A stretch of 64,000 nt of DNA from Paenibacillus silvestris (lineage in GTDB: Bacteria > Bacillota > Bacilli > Paenibacillales > NBRC-103111), in assembly GCF_009882985.1 (NCBI RefSeq), contig NZ_WTUZ01000022.1:1-64000 (forward strand), read 5' to 3'. Positions within the stretch are counted from its first letter, which is position 1. Each line of letters starts with the position of its first letter. Of this stretch, positions 7,617 to 16,289 are shown one piece after another. The notes under the pieces are model-generated. The model did not search any database. It saw only the letters and a list, made by a program, of their open reading frames with translations, and was not told where the DNA came from. The position numbers were made by a program, and so were the translations under genes.

Positions 7617-7650
7617 AAGCCTGGCATCTAAGGATGTTGGGCTTTTTATT
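7617..7650 (+). terminator. Strong terminator before the two-component genes
   Basis: AAGCCTGGCATC and GATGTTGGGCTT form a 12-bp stem (three G-T pairs) with loop TAAG, then TTTTT. It closes the small unit starting near 7440. The response regulator gene has its own TATAAT downstream at 7693-7698. Confidence 0.85.
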
Positions 7651-7692
7651 GTTTTGTAAGACATCTGTAAGTTTCCTTTTCAAAGGATGAGG

Positions 7693-7698
7693 TATAAT
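7693..7698 (+). promoter_or_regulatory. -10 element for the molybdenum block
   Basis: TATAAT lies 28 bp before the response regulator start. No good -35 is visible at the right distance, so the promoter may need an activator. Confidence 0.5.
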
Positions 7699-7725
7699 TA
7701 TATTAGCTTGAGGAGGTATGTTCGC

Positions 7726-8448
7726 ATGGGGACAATCGTTCTTGTTGTAGATGATGAACCGAATATTATAGATGTTTGTACCGTTTATTTGCAGAGGGAG
7801 GGATATCAAGTCATTGCCGCAATGAACGGTGAGGAGGCGATTAGGCAATGGCGGCAGCACAATCCGCAGTTGATTGTGCTGGATCTGATGATGCCGGGTA
7901 AAAACGGCTGGCAAGTTTGCGAAGAAATTCGCAATGAGCGGGACGTTCCGATCATCATGCTGACGGCACTCGGGGACGAAATGGACCGATTGATGGGGCT
8001 TACGATGGGGGCAGACGACTATTTGACGAAGCCTTTCTCCCCACGAGAGCTCGTATTACGAGTGAAGGGGATCTTGCGCAGGCTGCAGCGAACGCAGACG
8101 GAGGCTATGGTGAATACGGAAGCAGCACTTCCTGGTCATATATTGAGATACCCTGGCCTCGAGATTAATGTGCTGCACCGAAGTGTTCGCGTCATCGACA
8201 AAGACATTGAGTTGACGGTGAAGGAATTTGAACTGCTACATTTGTTCGCAGCTCATCCGGATCAAGTTTTTTCGCGGAACCAATTGCTGAGCAAAGTTTG
8301 GGATATTGATTATTACGGGGATACAACGACAGTCACCGTCCACATCCGCCGATTAAGAGAGAAATTGGAGCCTAATCCTTCTGAACCTCGCTATATCAAA
8401 ACGGTGTGGGGAATTGGTTATAAATTCGAAGGGAGGGAGCGATCCTGA
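7726..8448 (+). CDS. OmpR/PhoB-type response regulator
   Basis: A 240-residue regulator. The start is ATG 7726, behind GAGGAGG. The frame is open upstream, but the conserved protein begins MGTIVLVVDDEP. The receiver domain (about 1-120) has acidic pair Asp9-Asp10, phospho-acceptor Asp53 (LDLMMPG) and Lys in LTKPF. The C-terminal winged helix (about 140-238) ends with HIRRLREKLE and VWGIGYKF. It is paired with the downstream kinase, with which its stop overlaps. It may control the molybdoenzyme and cofactor genes that follow, judged only from position. Confidence 0.93.
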   Translation: MGTIVLVVDDEPNIIDVCTVYLQREGYQVIAAMNGEEAIRQWRQHNPQLIVLDLMMPGKNGWQVCEEIRNERDVPIIMLTALGDEMDRLMGLTMGADDYLTKPFSPRELVLRVKGILRRLQRTQTEAMVNTEAALPGHILRYPGLEINVLHRSVRVIDKDIELTVKEFELLHLFAAHPDQVFSRNQLLSKVWDIDYYGDTTTVTVHIRRLREKLEPNPSEPRYIKTVWGIGYKFEGRERS

Positions 8449-9494
8449 AGCTTCGATTTTATTTGCTCATCGCAAGCGGAGTTAGTACGGGTATCATTTT
8501 GATTACGCTTCTTATTTGCTATCATTTCATGCTGCTTCATTGGAAGGACGTTGTGATTCTGTCGACCGTGACCTTAAGTGCGGCTGTCGTATCGATGGGC
8601 ATTCATTACATCATGACTCGTCCTCTGGAAAAAGCTATTCATGCCATCACGCAGGAAACGACTCGCATTTCAGAAGGGTATTTTGAGGGCATAGTACCTA
8701 ACACGGGGCCGGCTGAATTTCAAAGACTAGCGGGTCAGTTCAACCACATGAGCGGGAAGCTGAAAGAAAGCTTCGGCAAATTGCGAAGTGCTGAGACTTC
8801 TCGCAAGGAGCTTGTGGCCAATGTGTCGCATGATCTTCGAACGCCAATGGCTTCAATTCTTGCCTTCGTTGAAGCGCTAGAAGATGACGTCATTCAAGAC
8901 AAAGCAACCTTTGAACGTTATCTCCGTACCATTCGTTTGGAAACGGGAAGATTAGATGCATTGATCCAAGAGTTATTCAAGCTATCACAGCTCGATGCAG
9001 GGGGAACAGAATTCGAGCCAGAGCCGTATCATGTCGACCAACTACTGGTGGATGGCCTGCAAAGCTTAGCTTTTCAGCTGGAAGATAAGCAGTTACAAGT
9101 AACAGTGGACCTGCCCGATTACTTGCCTCCTGTCACGATCATGCCTCAGGAAATGAAGCGGGTTCTGGCTAACATATTGGGGAATGCCATTCGCCACTCT
9201 CCTGCCGGCGGCAGCATTACAATTAAAGTCGAGCAGTTGGCTACCCCCTATCTAAAGCTGCTTATTCAAGATCAGGGCCAAGGTATTGAGGAGAAGGATG
9301 CGGACAAAATATTTGATCGCTTTTATCGCTCGGATCCATCACGGACGCGAGTAAGCGGGGGAGCAGGACTTGGATTGGCGATTGCCAAGTCTATCGTTCA
9401 GTTGCATGGGGGAACTATCGGGATGGACAGCCGAGCGGGGCAGGGCGAGGGGAATGGCAGCACGTTCTGGTTTACCATTCCTGTTGATTCTTAG
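8445..9494 (+). CDS. Membrane sensor histidine kinase (probable CTG start)
   Basis: The partner of the preceding regulator. The best start is CTG 8445, overlapping the regulator stop (CTGA). GGGAGGGAG lies 6 nt upstream, and the frame then reads KLRFYLLIASG, a normal kinase N-terminus; TTG 8463 would cut into the first membrane helix. Two helices (about 5-26 and 36-57) are followed by HAMP, the H-box VSHDLRTP with His129, an N-box with NAIRHSP, and G-boxes DQGQG and GAGLGLAI. There is almost no extracellular loop (about 10 residues), so it probably senses within the membrane or in the cytoplasm. Confidence 0.9.
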   Translation: MKLRFYLLIASGVSTGIILITLLICYHFMLLHWKDVVILSTVTLSAAVVSMGIHYIMTRPLEKAIHAITQETTRISEGYFEGIVPNTGPAEFQRLAGQFNHMSGKLKESFGKLRSAETSRKELVANVSHDLRTPMASILAFVEALEDDVIQDKATFERYLRTIRLETGRLDALIQELFKLSQLDAGGTEFEPEPYHVDQLLVDGLQSLAFQLEDKQLQVTVDLPDYLPPVTIMPQEMKRVLANILGNAIRHSPAGGSITIKVEQLATPYLKLLIQDQGQGIEEKDADKIFDRFYRSDPSRTRVSGGAGLGLAIAKSIVQLHGGTIGMDSRAGQGEGNGSTFWFTIPVDS

Positions 9495-9629
9495 GTGTCG
9501 GAGGCAACCACGGGTAGAATAGAGACACGCTGCGAATACTTTGTAATTTTAGCGAGATTGTAAGCTTTATTTAAGATTTGTACGTTATGATTAGAGATAT
9601 AAACTTTTGGTTGAATAGGATGTGGGCGT

Positions 9630-10955
9630 ATGGAGTCGAAAAGAGGTTGGTTGAAGCAATCTTTTGGCAAGCGTCTTAATGCTATACATAGCTGGAATGC
9701 CTGGATTCTCCTGCTGCTAACGATCACGGGCATTGTGCTTAGCATAGGGGCGATTCGCGGGGATTTGGGGATTTTTCGGGTGTCGCTGAAGCAGCTTCAC
9801 ATTTATTTGGGTGTCGCCTCGATTCTGCTGATGGTGCTATATGCGCCAATGATTCGCAAGCATTGGCATCAGATTCGCGCGCGCCGCAATCAACGCGCGA
9901 ATCTGGTGTTCGTGCTGGCGCTGCTGGTCGGCTGGGCAGCGTCCGGGATAGTCCTGTGGCAATTCCGCCATCTGCCACCAGCTTTGAACAATGCGGCACT
10001 CCTCATCCATGACCTGCTCACCTGGGTCGGAGTGCCGTATGCCGTGTACCACGCCATCTCTCGCAGCAGATGGCTGAAGCGGCAGCAGCGGCTGGATCAA
10101 GCCGCCGCTGCTGCCGCTTCTAAGCCGCCGGCCGTGCAGCCGGCGGCAACAACCCCCGTGGCGGCGTCTGACGCCACGGCAGAGCGCTCAGCAGCGCAGG
10201 CGGTTATCGCCGCGCTGAAGGAGTCGCCGATCACGCGCGCCTCGTTCCTGCGAATTGTCGCAGGACTGCTGCTTGTGATCGCGGTCGGTCCCGCCTTTTA
10301 TCGCTGGATAAAAGGCGCGTTCGACTCCGGCGGCTCTTCGACCGCCGAGTATGTCGCAGGAGACGGCAACAGCATGCTGCCGCCGCCTGCGCCGCTGCCT
10401 GACTCCGCCGCTGTGGTTGGCGGAGGAGCGCAAGGGAATTTCCGTATTTATACGGTGACGGAAATTCCGGCTTTTTCCTCGGAGACCTGGCAATTCGCCA
10501 TTTCCGGTCTGGTCGATAAACCAAGCGTATGGAACTGGGATGAGTTCCTGAAGCTGAAACGAACCGTACAGGTAAGTAATTTCCACTGTGTGACGGGTTG
10601 GTCTATTTATAATTGTACGTGGGAAGGGATACCGCTTAAACAGCTATTAGCTGCGGCAGGTGTGCAGTCCAAGGCGAAATTTGTGAAATTTTATTCCGGA
10701 GATAAAGTCTATACCGATGCACTTTCGTTGGAGCAAGCTGGTGGAGATGACATTATGGTAGCTGTGCTGCTGGATGGCAAGCCGATTCCTCAGAAATTGG
10801 GGGGACCCGTCAGGCTAATTGTTCCGCAGATGTATGCGTATAAATCCGTCAAATGGCTCCAAGGGATTGAGCTCATTGAGAAGGAGCATATGGGGTATTG
10901 GGAAGTTAGAGGCTACGATAATGATGCTTGGGTGGACAGATCAAATAATGCTTAA
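9630..10955 (+). CDS. Membrane-anchored molybdopterin oxidoreductase (sulfite oxidase fold)
   Basis: A 441-residue fusion. Residues about 20-150 carry four or five membrane helices resembling a small b-type cytochrome/YedZ-like module. An Ala/Pro linker (about 150-190) and one more helix (about 205-225) lead to a sulfite-oxidase-type molybdopterin domain (about 270-435). The likely molybdenum ligand is Cys320 in FHCVTGW. The active domain should face outside. This differs from MsrP, which uses a Tat peptide and a separate MsrQ partner. The region 9.9-10.4 kb is clearly richer in GC than its neighbours. The cofactor genes follow at once, supporting a molybdenum enzyme. The substrate is unknown. 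Confidence 0.85.
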   Translation: MESKRGWLKQSFGKRLNAIHSWNAWILLLLTITGIVLSIGAIRGDLGIFRVSLKQLHIYLGVASILLMVLYAPMIRKHWHQIRARRNQRANLVFVLALLVGWAASGIVLWQFRHLPPALNNAALLIHDLLTWVGVPYAVYHAISRSRWLKRQQRLDQAAAAAASKPPAVQPAATTPVAASDATAERSAAQAVIAALKESPITRASFLRIVAGLLLVIAVGPAFYRWIKGAFDSGGSSTAEYVAGDGNSMLPPPAPLPDSAAVVGGGAQGNFRIYTVTEIPAFSSETWQFAISGLVDKPSVWNWDEFLKLKRTVQVSNFHCVTGWSIYNCTWEGIPLKQLLAAAGVQSKAKFVKFYSGDKVYTDALSLEQAGGDDIMVAVLLDGKPIPQKLGGPVRLIVPQMYAYKSVKWLQGIELIEKEHMGYWEVRGYDNDAWVDRSNNA

Positions 10956-11048
10956 AGAGACTGAAATGGCAAGAAGCTTCAACTGACTTTCCGGGTGGTT
11001 TTTGGTATAGTTATGTCAAAGAAACCTGCTTGGAAATGAGGAATAACA

Positions 11049-11693
11049 TTGAGAATCGTATCGGTTAATGTGGGAAAACCACAAATCATTCAATATCAAG
11101 GCAAAGAGCTGGTCACGGGAATCTATAAATCCCCGATCAGCTCATCTTTGTATGTATCGACTACCCAATTGGATGGCGATGGGCAAGCTGATTTGACCGT
11201 ACACGGCGGTGTTGATAAAGCACTGTGTGTATACTCCGAGGAGCATTATCCCTACTGGGAGGAATTGCTTGGTCGCAAGCTGGAAGCGGGTGCGTTTGGC
11301 GAAAATTTAACGGTCCGTGGTTTTCTGGAGGCAGACGTCTGCATAGGGGACATTTATGCCATTGATGATGTTATTGTTCAGGTCTCGCAGCCGCGCCAGC
11401 CTTGTTTTAAAGTAGGCAAGCGACTGGAGTGGGCCAAAACCCCGATACAAATGCAGGAAACGGGATTTACCGGGTTCTATTTCAGGGTTTTGCAAGAGGG
11501 ATTCATCTCCAAAGATTCTCAAGTGAAGCTTGTCGCCAAAGACAGTGAGGGCGTAACCTTGGCCTATGCAAATCAAATTAAGTATCACGATAAAATGAGT
11601 AAAGAAGGGGCTGAACGTCTCGTACAGACCTCTGCACTATCTGAAAGCTGGAAGAAATCCTTCACGAAACGGCTGGTGGAACTCGGGTCATGA
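11049..11693 (+). CDS. MOSC domain protein (YiiM-like)
   Basis: A 214-residue protein with a TTG start at 11049 behind GAGGAATA. The MOSC fold spans most of its length, with the early motif TVHGGVDKALC, GAFGENLTV and the conserved cysteine in QPRQPCFKVGKR. Family members act in molybdenum-cofactor sulfur chemistry or reduce N-hydroxylated compounds with molybdenum cofactor. The stop overlaps the MobA start (ATGA), so the two are translationally coupled, consistent with the cofactor role. Confidence 0.9.
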   Translation: MRIVSVNVGKPQIIQYQGKELVTGIYKSPISSSLYVSTTQLDGDGQADLTVHGGVDKALCVYSEEHYPYWEELLGRKLEAGAFGENLTVRGFLEADVCIGDIYAIDDVIVQVSQPRQPCFKVGKRLEWAKTPIQMQETGFTGFYFRVLQEGFISKDSQVKLVAKDSEGVTLAYANQIKYHDKMSKEGAERLVQTSALSESWKKSFTKRLVELGS

Positions 11694-12304
11694 TGACAGG
11701 TGTTATTTTGGCCGGCGGCCTGAATCGTCGCATGGGGGGCAGAAGCAAAGCGCTGCTTCCTGTTCAAGATCAGCCCTTGCTCCTTCGGCAGCTTACAGAA
11801 ATGTCACGTATATGCAGCCAAATGATTGTCGTATCGAATGAACCTGAGGCATTCCAATCTCTAATAGCATCTAATTCCAAGTCAATGAATGTGCAGTGGG
11901 TGTCAGACATACATGTTCAAAAAGGTCCGTTGAGCGGTATTCATGCAGCCGCTCAAGTGGCAACTCATGATTTCATGTGGGTTGTTGGCTGTGATATGCC
12001 GTTCATTTCTTCAGAAGCCGTAGAGGCTATGGGACAGTTGTGCCAAGAGGCGAATGTGGATGCGGTTGTTCCGGTCATAGATGGCAAGGTTCATCCGCTC
12101 CATGGGATTTACTCTAGGTTAGTTGGCTCTGAGGCTGAGGTATTATTGAAGCAAGAGCAATATCGCTTGATGGGTTTGCTCGATCATATCGATTGGTTGC
12201 CTGCGGAGAATGCTTTTTTTGAAAAGCTGAATTTGTCGTTACAGTTTGTAACGAATGTGAATACGCCTGATGAGTACAAGACTATGTTAGAAAATCTATC
12301 ATAA
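11690..12304 (+). CDS. mobA: Molybdenum cofactor guanylyltransferase
   Basis: A 204-residue nucleotidyltransferase that links GMP to molybdopterin. The GTP-binding signature LAGGLNRRMGG with SKALL occupies residues about 7-23. The metal-binding Asp is in VGCDMPF (about 100-106). Length is normal for MobA. It overlaps the MOSC gene by 4 bp and is followed by moaA. A guanylylated cofactor is not required by sulfite-oxidase-type enzymes, so this enzyme probably serves another molybdoenzyme elsewhere. Confidence 0.9.
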   Translation: MMTGVILAGGLNRRMGGRSKALLPVQDQPLLLRQLTEMSRICSQMIVVSNEPEAFQSLIASNSKSMNVQWVSDIHVQKGPLSGIHAAAQVATHDFMWVVGCDMPFISSEAVEAMGQLCQEANVDAVVPVIDGKVHPLHGIYSRLVGSEAEVLLKQEQYRLMGLLDHIDWLPAENAFFEKLNLSLQFVTNVNTPDEYKTMLENLS

Positions 12305-12389
12305 AGTAGTCTCGCAAATAATTAACCATTAGAATCTTAGGATTTTGCTATAAAATGTGTCATAATGGACTGGAGAGAAGGTGAACCTT

Positions 12390-13394
12390 ATGCCGAAGCT
12401 GCTGATGGATCGTTTTGGACGGATGCACGATTACTTGCGAATTTCAGTTACGGATCGCTGTAATCTTCGTTGTGTCTATTGTATGCCCGAAGAAGGAATG
12501 GAATTTGAACCGGATGATAAGTTATTAACGTTCGAGGAAATCACCGAGGTTGTTCGTGTGCTGGCTGGACTAGGTGTCCGTAAGCTGAGATTAACCGGCG
12601 GAGAACCTCTTGTGCGTAAAAACCTGGAACAATTGATTGGCATGCTCTCCCGAATACCGGGGATTGAAGATATTGCGTTGACAACGAATGGGATCTATTT
12701 TGCTTCGAGAGCTGAAAAGCTTCGCGCTGTAGGATTAACCCGTGTGAATATTAGTTTGGATTCCTTGAGAGCCGACCGGTTCTCGCTCATCACTCGAGGC
12801 GGTGATATTAAGCGTGTTCTGGCCAGCATTGAAGAAGCTTATCGTGTGGGAATTACCCCAATTAAGTTGAATGTTGTACTTATGAAGGGCATGAATGATG
12901 ACGAGATTGAAGACTTTCTGCAAATGACGATAGATCGTCCGATTCAAGTTCGGTTCATTGAATACATGCCGATTGGGCATCAAGATGAGGCTTGGAAAAG
13001 CCGTTATTTGTCTTTGACGACCGTACTGGACCGATGTAAGGAAAAGGGCTGGAACGCTGTCGCATCGGATGCCGTGTACGGGAACGGCCCTGCTCAGAAC
13101 TATCGGATAGAAGGAGCACTGGGTTCATTCGGTCTCATTCATCCGATTAGTGACCATTTCTGCGAGACTTGCAATCGGCTTAGGATTACAGCTGATGGCA
13201 ATGTGAAACCATGCTTGTATTGGTCAGATGAATTCAATGTAAGAACCTATATTGGCGACGATGCGGCGATGGAAGATCTCTTCTTCCGCGCTTTGGATAT
13301 TAAGCCGCAAAATCATGAGATGGCGCAGGCACTCCTGAATGAAACCCAGTCGCATACACCAACACTTCGCCGGATGTCGCAAATTGGCGGTTAA
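12390..13394 (+). CDS. moaA: GTP 3',8-cyclase
   Basis: Radical SAM enzyme for the first step of molybdopterin synthesis. The start is ATG 12390 behind GAAGGTG; GTG 12381 overlaps the ribosome site. The protein has 334 residues. The SAM cluster motif TDRCNLRCVYCMP gives CxxxCxxC, the SAM-site LTGGEPL follows, and a second cluster is formed near the C-terminus by CETCNRLR and VKPC. The usual C-terminal double Gly is present (ends SQIGG), as needed for function with MoaC. moaC itself is not in this window. It is followed after 22 bp by moeA. Confidence 0.96.
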   Translation: MPKLLMDRFGRMHDYLRISVTDRCNLRCVYCMPEEGMEFEPDDKLLTFEEITEVVRVLAGLGVRKLRLTGGEPLVRKNLEQLIGMLSRIPGIEDIALTTNGIYFASRAEKLRAVGLTRVNISLDSLRADRFSLITRGGDIKRVLASIEEAYRVGITPIKLNVVLMKGMNDDEIEDFLQMTIDRPIQVRFIEYMPIGHQDEAWKSRYLSLTTVLDRCKEKGWNAVASDAVYGNGPAQNYRIEGALGSFGLIHPISDHFCETCNRLRITADGNVKPCLYWSDEFNVRTYIGDDAAMEDLFFRALDIKPQNHEMAQALLNETQSHTPTLRRMSQIGG

Positions 13395-13416
13395 CCTATA
13401 GGAGGAACAGACGTTA

Positions 13417-14685
13417 GTGAATAGCGATATGAAGCTGAAATTCGGGCGTAAAGTCATTTCGGTGGAAGAAGCCCGAAGCCTGCTTTTCCAGTGTATCAAA
13501 CATGGCGAAACGGAAAGGGTACCGTTATCCGCCGCATTCAACAGGAGGCTAGCCGGGGATATTTATGCAGAGCATCCCGTGCCTCATTTTCGCAGATCTG
13601 GCGTTGACGGCTATGCGGTGTGCGCTGCGGATATTAAGCAGGCTACGCCTGAGAATCCTTCCATCCTGCATGTCATCGAGCATATTCCAAGTGGAACGGT
13701 TCCTAAGCTCATGGTGTTTTCGGGTACAGCAGCCCGCATTATGACGGGAGCGCCTGTTCCTGATGGAGCGGATTGTGTGGTCATGCTGGAAATGACAGAT
13801 GCACTTCCCTCGCTGGACGTAGGGATAAGTTCGACTCAGGTCTGCATCAAGAAAAATGTACCCGTAGGCAGCAATATAACCCCGATTGCCGGGGAAGTAG
13901 CCGAAAAGGAATTATTGCTCCCGCTAGGAACACAAGTTGGACCTGGTGAAGCAGCGATATTAGCTACTTTCGGCTATGCCTATGTGACGGTTTTCCGCAA
14001 ACCGAGGGTAGCAATCTTCTCAACAGGCTCAGAGTTATTAAATGTTGAGGAAGCGCTGCAGCCTGGACGAATTCGCAACAGCAACAGCTACATGCTTGCC
14101 GCGCAAGTGGAAGCAGCAGGTGGAGAAGCAGTTATCATGCAGGCACTTTCGGACCATGTAGATGAGGTGGAAGCCGCGCTGCTGGAGACACTAGCCAAGG
14201 TTGATCTTGTCATCACCTCCGGCGGTGTCTCTGTTGGCGACTATGATGTATTGGTGGATTTGTTTGGCCGGTTTACGGGTAAGCTGCTGTTTAATAAAGT
14301 GGCGATGCGTCCGGGCACTCCGACGAGCGCAGCACTATGGGAGAATAAACTGCTGCTCTCGCTCTCCGGTAATCCAGGAGCATCGTTTGTAGGCTTTGAG
14401 CTGTTTGCCAAGCCGCTGATTAAAGCGATGTCAGGCTGTCCATCCCCTTGTCCCGAGGCCATTACAGCTTATCTGGATGTGGATTACGAGAAAGGTTCGG
14501 CCTTCCCGCGTTATGTCAGAGGGACAACGCATGTGGAGAATGGCTGTTTGCGAGTTAAGCCTTCTGGCATTGATAAATCCAGCATTATGGTTTCCATTAA
14601 AGATGCGGATTGTTTGATTCAACTGCCTGCTGGAGGCTCGGGTTTTGCGAGGGACGAACGCGTTCTTATCTATCCAATCAATTAG
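13417..14685 (+). CDS. moeA: Molybdopterin molybdenumtransferase
   Basis: A 422-residue MoeA that inserts molybdate into adenylylated molybdopterin. The start is GTG 13417 with AGGAGG 11 nt upstream; ATG 13429 is an alternative. The N-terminal domain begins VEEARSLL and contains RSGVDGYAV. The MPT-binding domain has ITSGGVSVGDYD (about 266-277) and MRPGTPTS, followed by the C-terminal beta barrel. It is the last gene of the block and ends at a strong terminator. Confidence 0.95.
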   Translation: MNSDMKLKFGRKVISVEEARSLLFQCIKHGETERVPLSAAFNRRLAGDIYAEHPVPHFRRSGVDGYAVCAADIKQATPENPSILHVIEHIPSGTVPKLMVFSGTAARIMTGAPVPDGADCVVMLEMTDALPSLDVGISSTQVCIKKNVPVGSNITPIAGEVAEKELLLPLGTQVGPGEAAILATFGYAYVTVFRKPRVAIFSTGSELLNVEEALQPGRIRNSNSYMLAAQVEAAGGEAVIMQALSDHVDEVEAALLETLAKVDLVITSGGVSVGDYDVLVDLFGRFTGKLLFNKVAMRPGTPTSAALWENKLLLSLSGNPGASFVGFELFAKPLIKAMSGCPSPCPEAITAYLDVDYEKGSAFPRYVRGTTHVENGCLRVKPSGIDKSSIMVSIKDADCLIQLPAGGSGFARDERVLIYPIN

Positions 14686-14689
14686 AAAA

Positions 14690-14746
14690 AGAGCCTGCTT
14701 GCACTCAGCTTCTGTAAAAGAAGTTGGTGCAGGCAGGCCTTTTTTA
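14690..14746 (+). terminator. Terminator after moeA
   Basis: Stem GCCTGCTTGCA with TGCAGGCAGGC and an inner hairpin, followed by T6. The A-run on the other side means it can also serve the minus-strand YjcZ-like gene. Confidence 0.88.
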
Positions 14747-14778
14747 CAAGGAATAATCAGGTTGGATGAAAGGCGAGA

Positions 14779-14880
14779 TTAGATTGCGAAAGTAGCCAAG
14801 ATGATAACAAGCAGAACATAAAGGACAAGAACAACACCTACGGATCCGTATCCAGTTCCACAACCAGCTGCATATGACAT
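14779..14880 (-). CDS. YjcZ-like sporulation microprotein (33 aa)
   Basis: This gene starts at ATG 14880 behind GGAGGGG. It encodes 33 residues: a Gly-rich head with one Cys (MSYAAGCGTGYGS) and a hydrophobic helix (VGVVLVLYVLLVIILATF). Head, length and helix match the YjcZ family and the gene at 1845-1949. It is probably expressed in sporulation. It is convergent with moeA and shares its terminator. Confidence 0.8.
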   Translation of the reverse strand: MSYAAGCGTGYGSVGVVLVLYVLLVIILATFAI

Positions 14881-14992
14881 AGTATCCCCTCCGGTTCTTA
14901 AGTATTTAAGTGGGTTGAATCACTATACATCAACATCATATGACGTAGAGACATTCGTTGATTGGACGTATGCCCTGATTTTACTTTGCAAA

Positions 14993-15008
14993 ACGCCTAA
15001 TTAGGCGT
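14993..15008 (+). promoter_or_regulatory. Perfect 16-bp palindrome before the acetyltransferase
   Basis: ACGCCTAATTAGGCGT is fully self-complementary and lies about 50 bp before the acetyltransferase start, just after a TTGCAA that could be a -35 element. It looks like an operator for a dimeric regulator. Confidence 0.45.
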
Positions 15009-15058
15009 AGGTATTGTAAATGATTTTCCAGTATACTTAAGCTAGAGGTGATACATAA

Positions 15059-16249
15059 ATGATTGAAATTCGAACATTAGAACAACAGGAAGTAGCGGAG
15101 AGTCTTGCTTTGTCCCAATTTGCTTTTCAATATGAGCTCAGCGAAGAGGACCAGGAAGAGCGGAGCAGTTGGACAAATCCGAAGGAAATTTGGGGCTACT
15201 TTGTTCAGGGTAAGCTAGCTGCGAAGCTGCAAATTAATCAATTTCATACGTGGCTGAATGGCCAGCATTTTGCCATGGGTGGAATTGCGGGTGTAGCGAC
15301 ATGGCCGGAGTACAGACGTAATGGGATGGTTGCGAAGTTGCTGGTTCAAGCGCTTAAGGTCATGAAGGAGCAAGGGCAGACCGTCTCTTTTCTATCACCG
15401 TTTAAGTTTGAATTTTATCGGAAATATGGCTGGGAGACGTACATTGACTATCTCAAATATGAAATACCTGCGGATAAGCTTCCTAAATTTCAAGCCTCGG
15501 AAGGCAGTTCAATCGTTCGTGTGACGAAGGAATGGGAGCTTCTGAATCCAATTTATGAGCAGTACGCTGTGCAATTCAATGGGATGCTGAAGCGGGACGC
15601 TAATTGGTGGAACAACAGATTGTTTAGGAATAAAAAAGGGACAGTAGCCCTTTATGTGAACCCGCAAGGTGAACGGACGGGGTACGTTTTTTATCAGGTG
15701 AAAGAGTTCACAGCGACTATTCATGAGATGGTGTTTTTGGACGAGGAAACCAGACGCGGGTTGTGGAAGTTCATAGCGGATCACGATTCAATGATCTCGA
15801 AGGTGGAGGTTAAAGCCCCAATCGATGATCAGCTTCCGTTCTTGGTGCATGACCCTAAGTTCAAGCAGGAGAAAATAACATATTTTTCGTCGCGTATTGT
15901 TGATGTTGAAGCTTTCGTGACGCAATATCGATTTGAACCGCGTAAGGAAGTTGAACCGATCTACTTGCGCATTTCTGACTTACATGCTGACTGGAACGAT
16001 GGTATTTTCCAATTGCAATTCACTGATAACGGGGAAAAAGCGCAGGTTACCAAATTAGCCGAGGGTGAGCAACCAGCAGATGAGCATGTGCTGAGCTGCA
16101 GCATTCAAACGTTGACTGCTTTGTTTATGAGTTATCAAAAGGCTAGCTTTATGGCCCTGATTGAGCGGCTTCAAGGTTCGCAGGAGCTTGTAGCGCGATT
16201 GGAAGCGGCTATTCCACAGCGGACGACGTATTTGGCCGATTTCTTTTAG
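15059..16249 (+). CDS. Eis-like GNAT N-acetyltransferase
   Basis: A 396-residue protein with the three-part Eis layout. The first GNAT domain (about 1-140) contains the acetyl-CoA loop RRNGMVAKLL and FYRKYGWE. A second GNAT-like region (about 150-285) follows, and then a sterol-carrier-like C-terminal domain (about 290-396). Eis relatives acetylate amines such as aminoglycosides or polyamines, but the substrate of Bacillales members is mostly unknown. It is a single gene with GAGGTG before ATG and a terminator at 16256-16285. Confidence 0.88.
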   Translation: MIEIRTLEQQEVAESLALSQFAFQYELSEEDQEERSSWTNPKEIWGYFVQGKLAAKLQINQFHTWLNGQHFAMGGIAGVATWPEYRRNGMVAKLLVQALKVMKEQGQTVSFLSPFKFEFYRKYGWETYIDYLKYEIPADKLPKFQASEGSSIVRVTKEWELLNPIYEQYAVQFNGMLKRDANWWNNRLFRNKKGTVALYVNPQGERTGYVFYQVKEFTATIHEMVFLDEETRRGLWKFIADHDSMISKVEVKAPIDDQLPFLVHDPKFKQEKITYFSSRIVDVEAFVTQYRFEPRKEVEPIYLRISDLHADWNDGIFQLQFTDNGEKAQVTKLAEGEQPADEHVLSCSIQTLTALFMSYQKASFMALIERLQGSQELVARLEAAIPQRTTYLADFF

Positions 16250-16255
16250 ATGAAT

Positions 16256-16285
16256 CAGTCCCGGTGTTCCGGGGCTGTTTTTTGT
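16256..16285 (+). terminator. Intrinsic terminator
   Basis: CAGTCCCGG and CCGGGGCTG form a stem followed by T6. It ends the acetyltransferase gene. Confidence 0.85.
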
Positions 16286-16289
16286 TTGT

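Noticed and set aside
7440..7650. Known riboswitch class before the molybdenum block
   Set aside because: I compared it by eye with molybdenum cofactor, SAM, c-di-GMP, TPP and T-box core sequences and saw no matching conserved blocks.
7399..7914. 171-codon frame on the minus strand
   Set aside because: It runs antisense through the response regulator start and the terminator at 7617, has no ribosome site and no family pattern.
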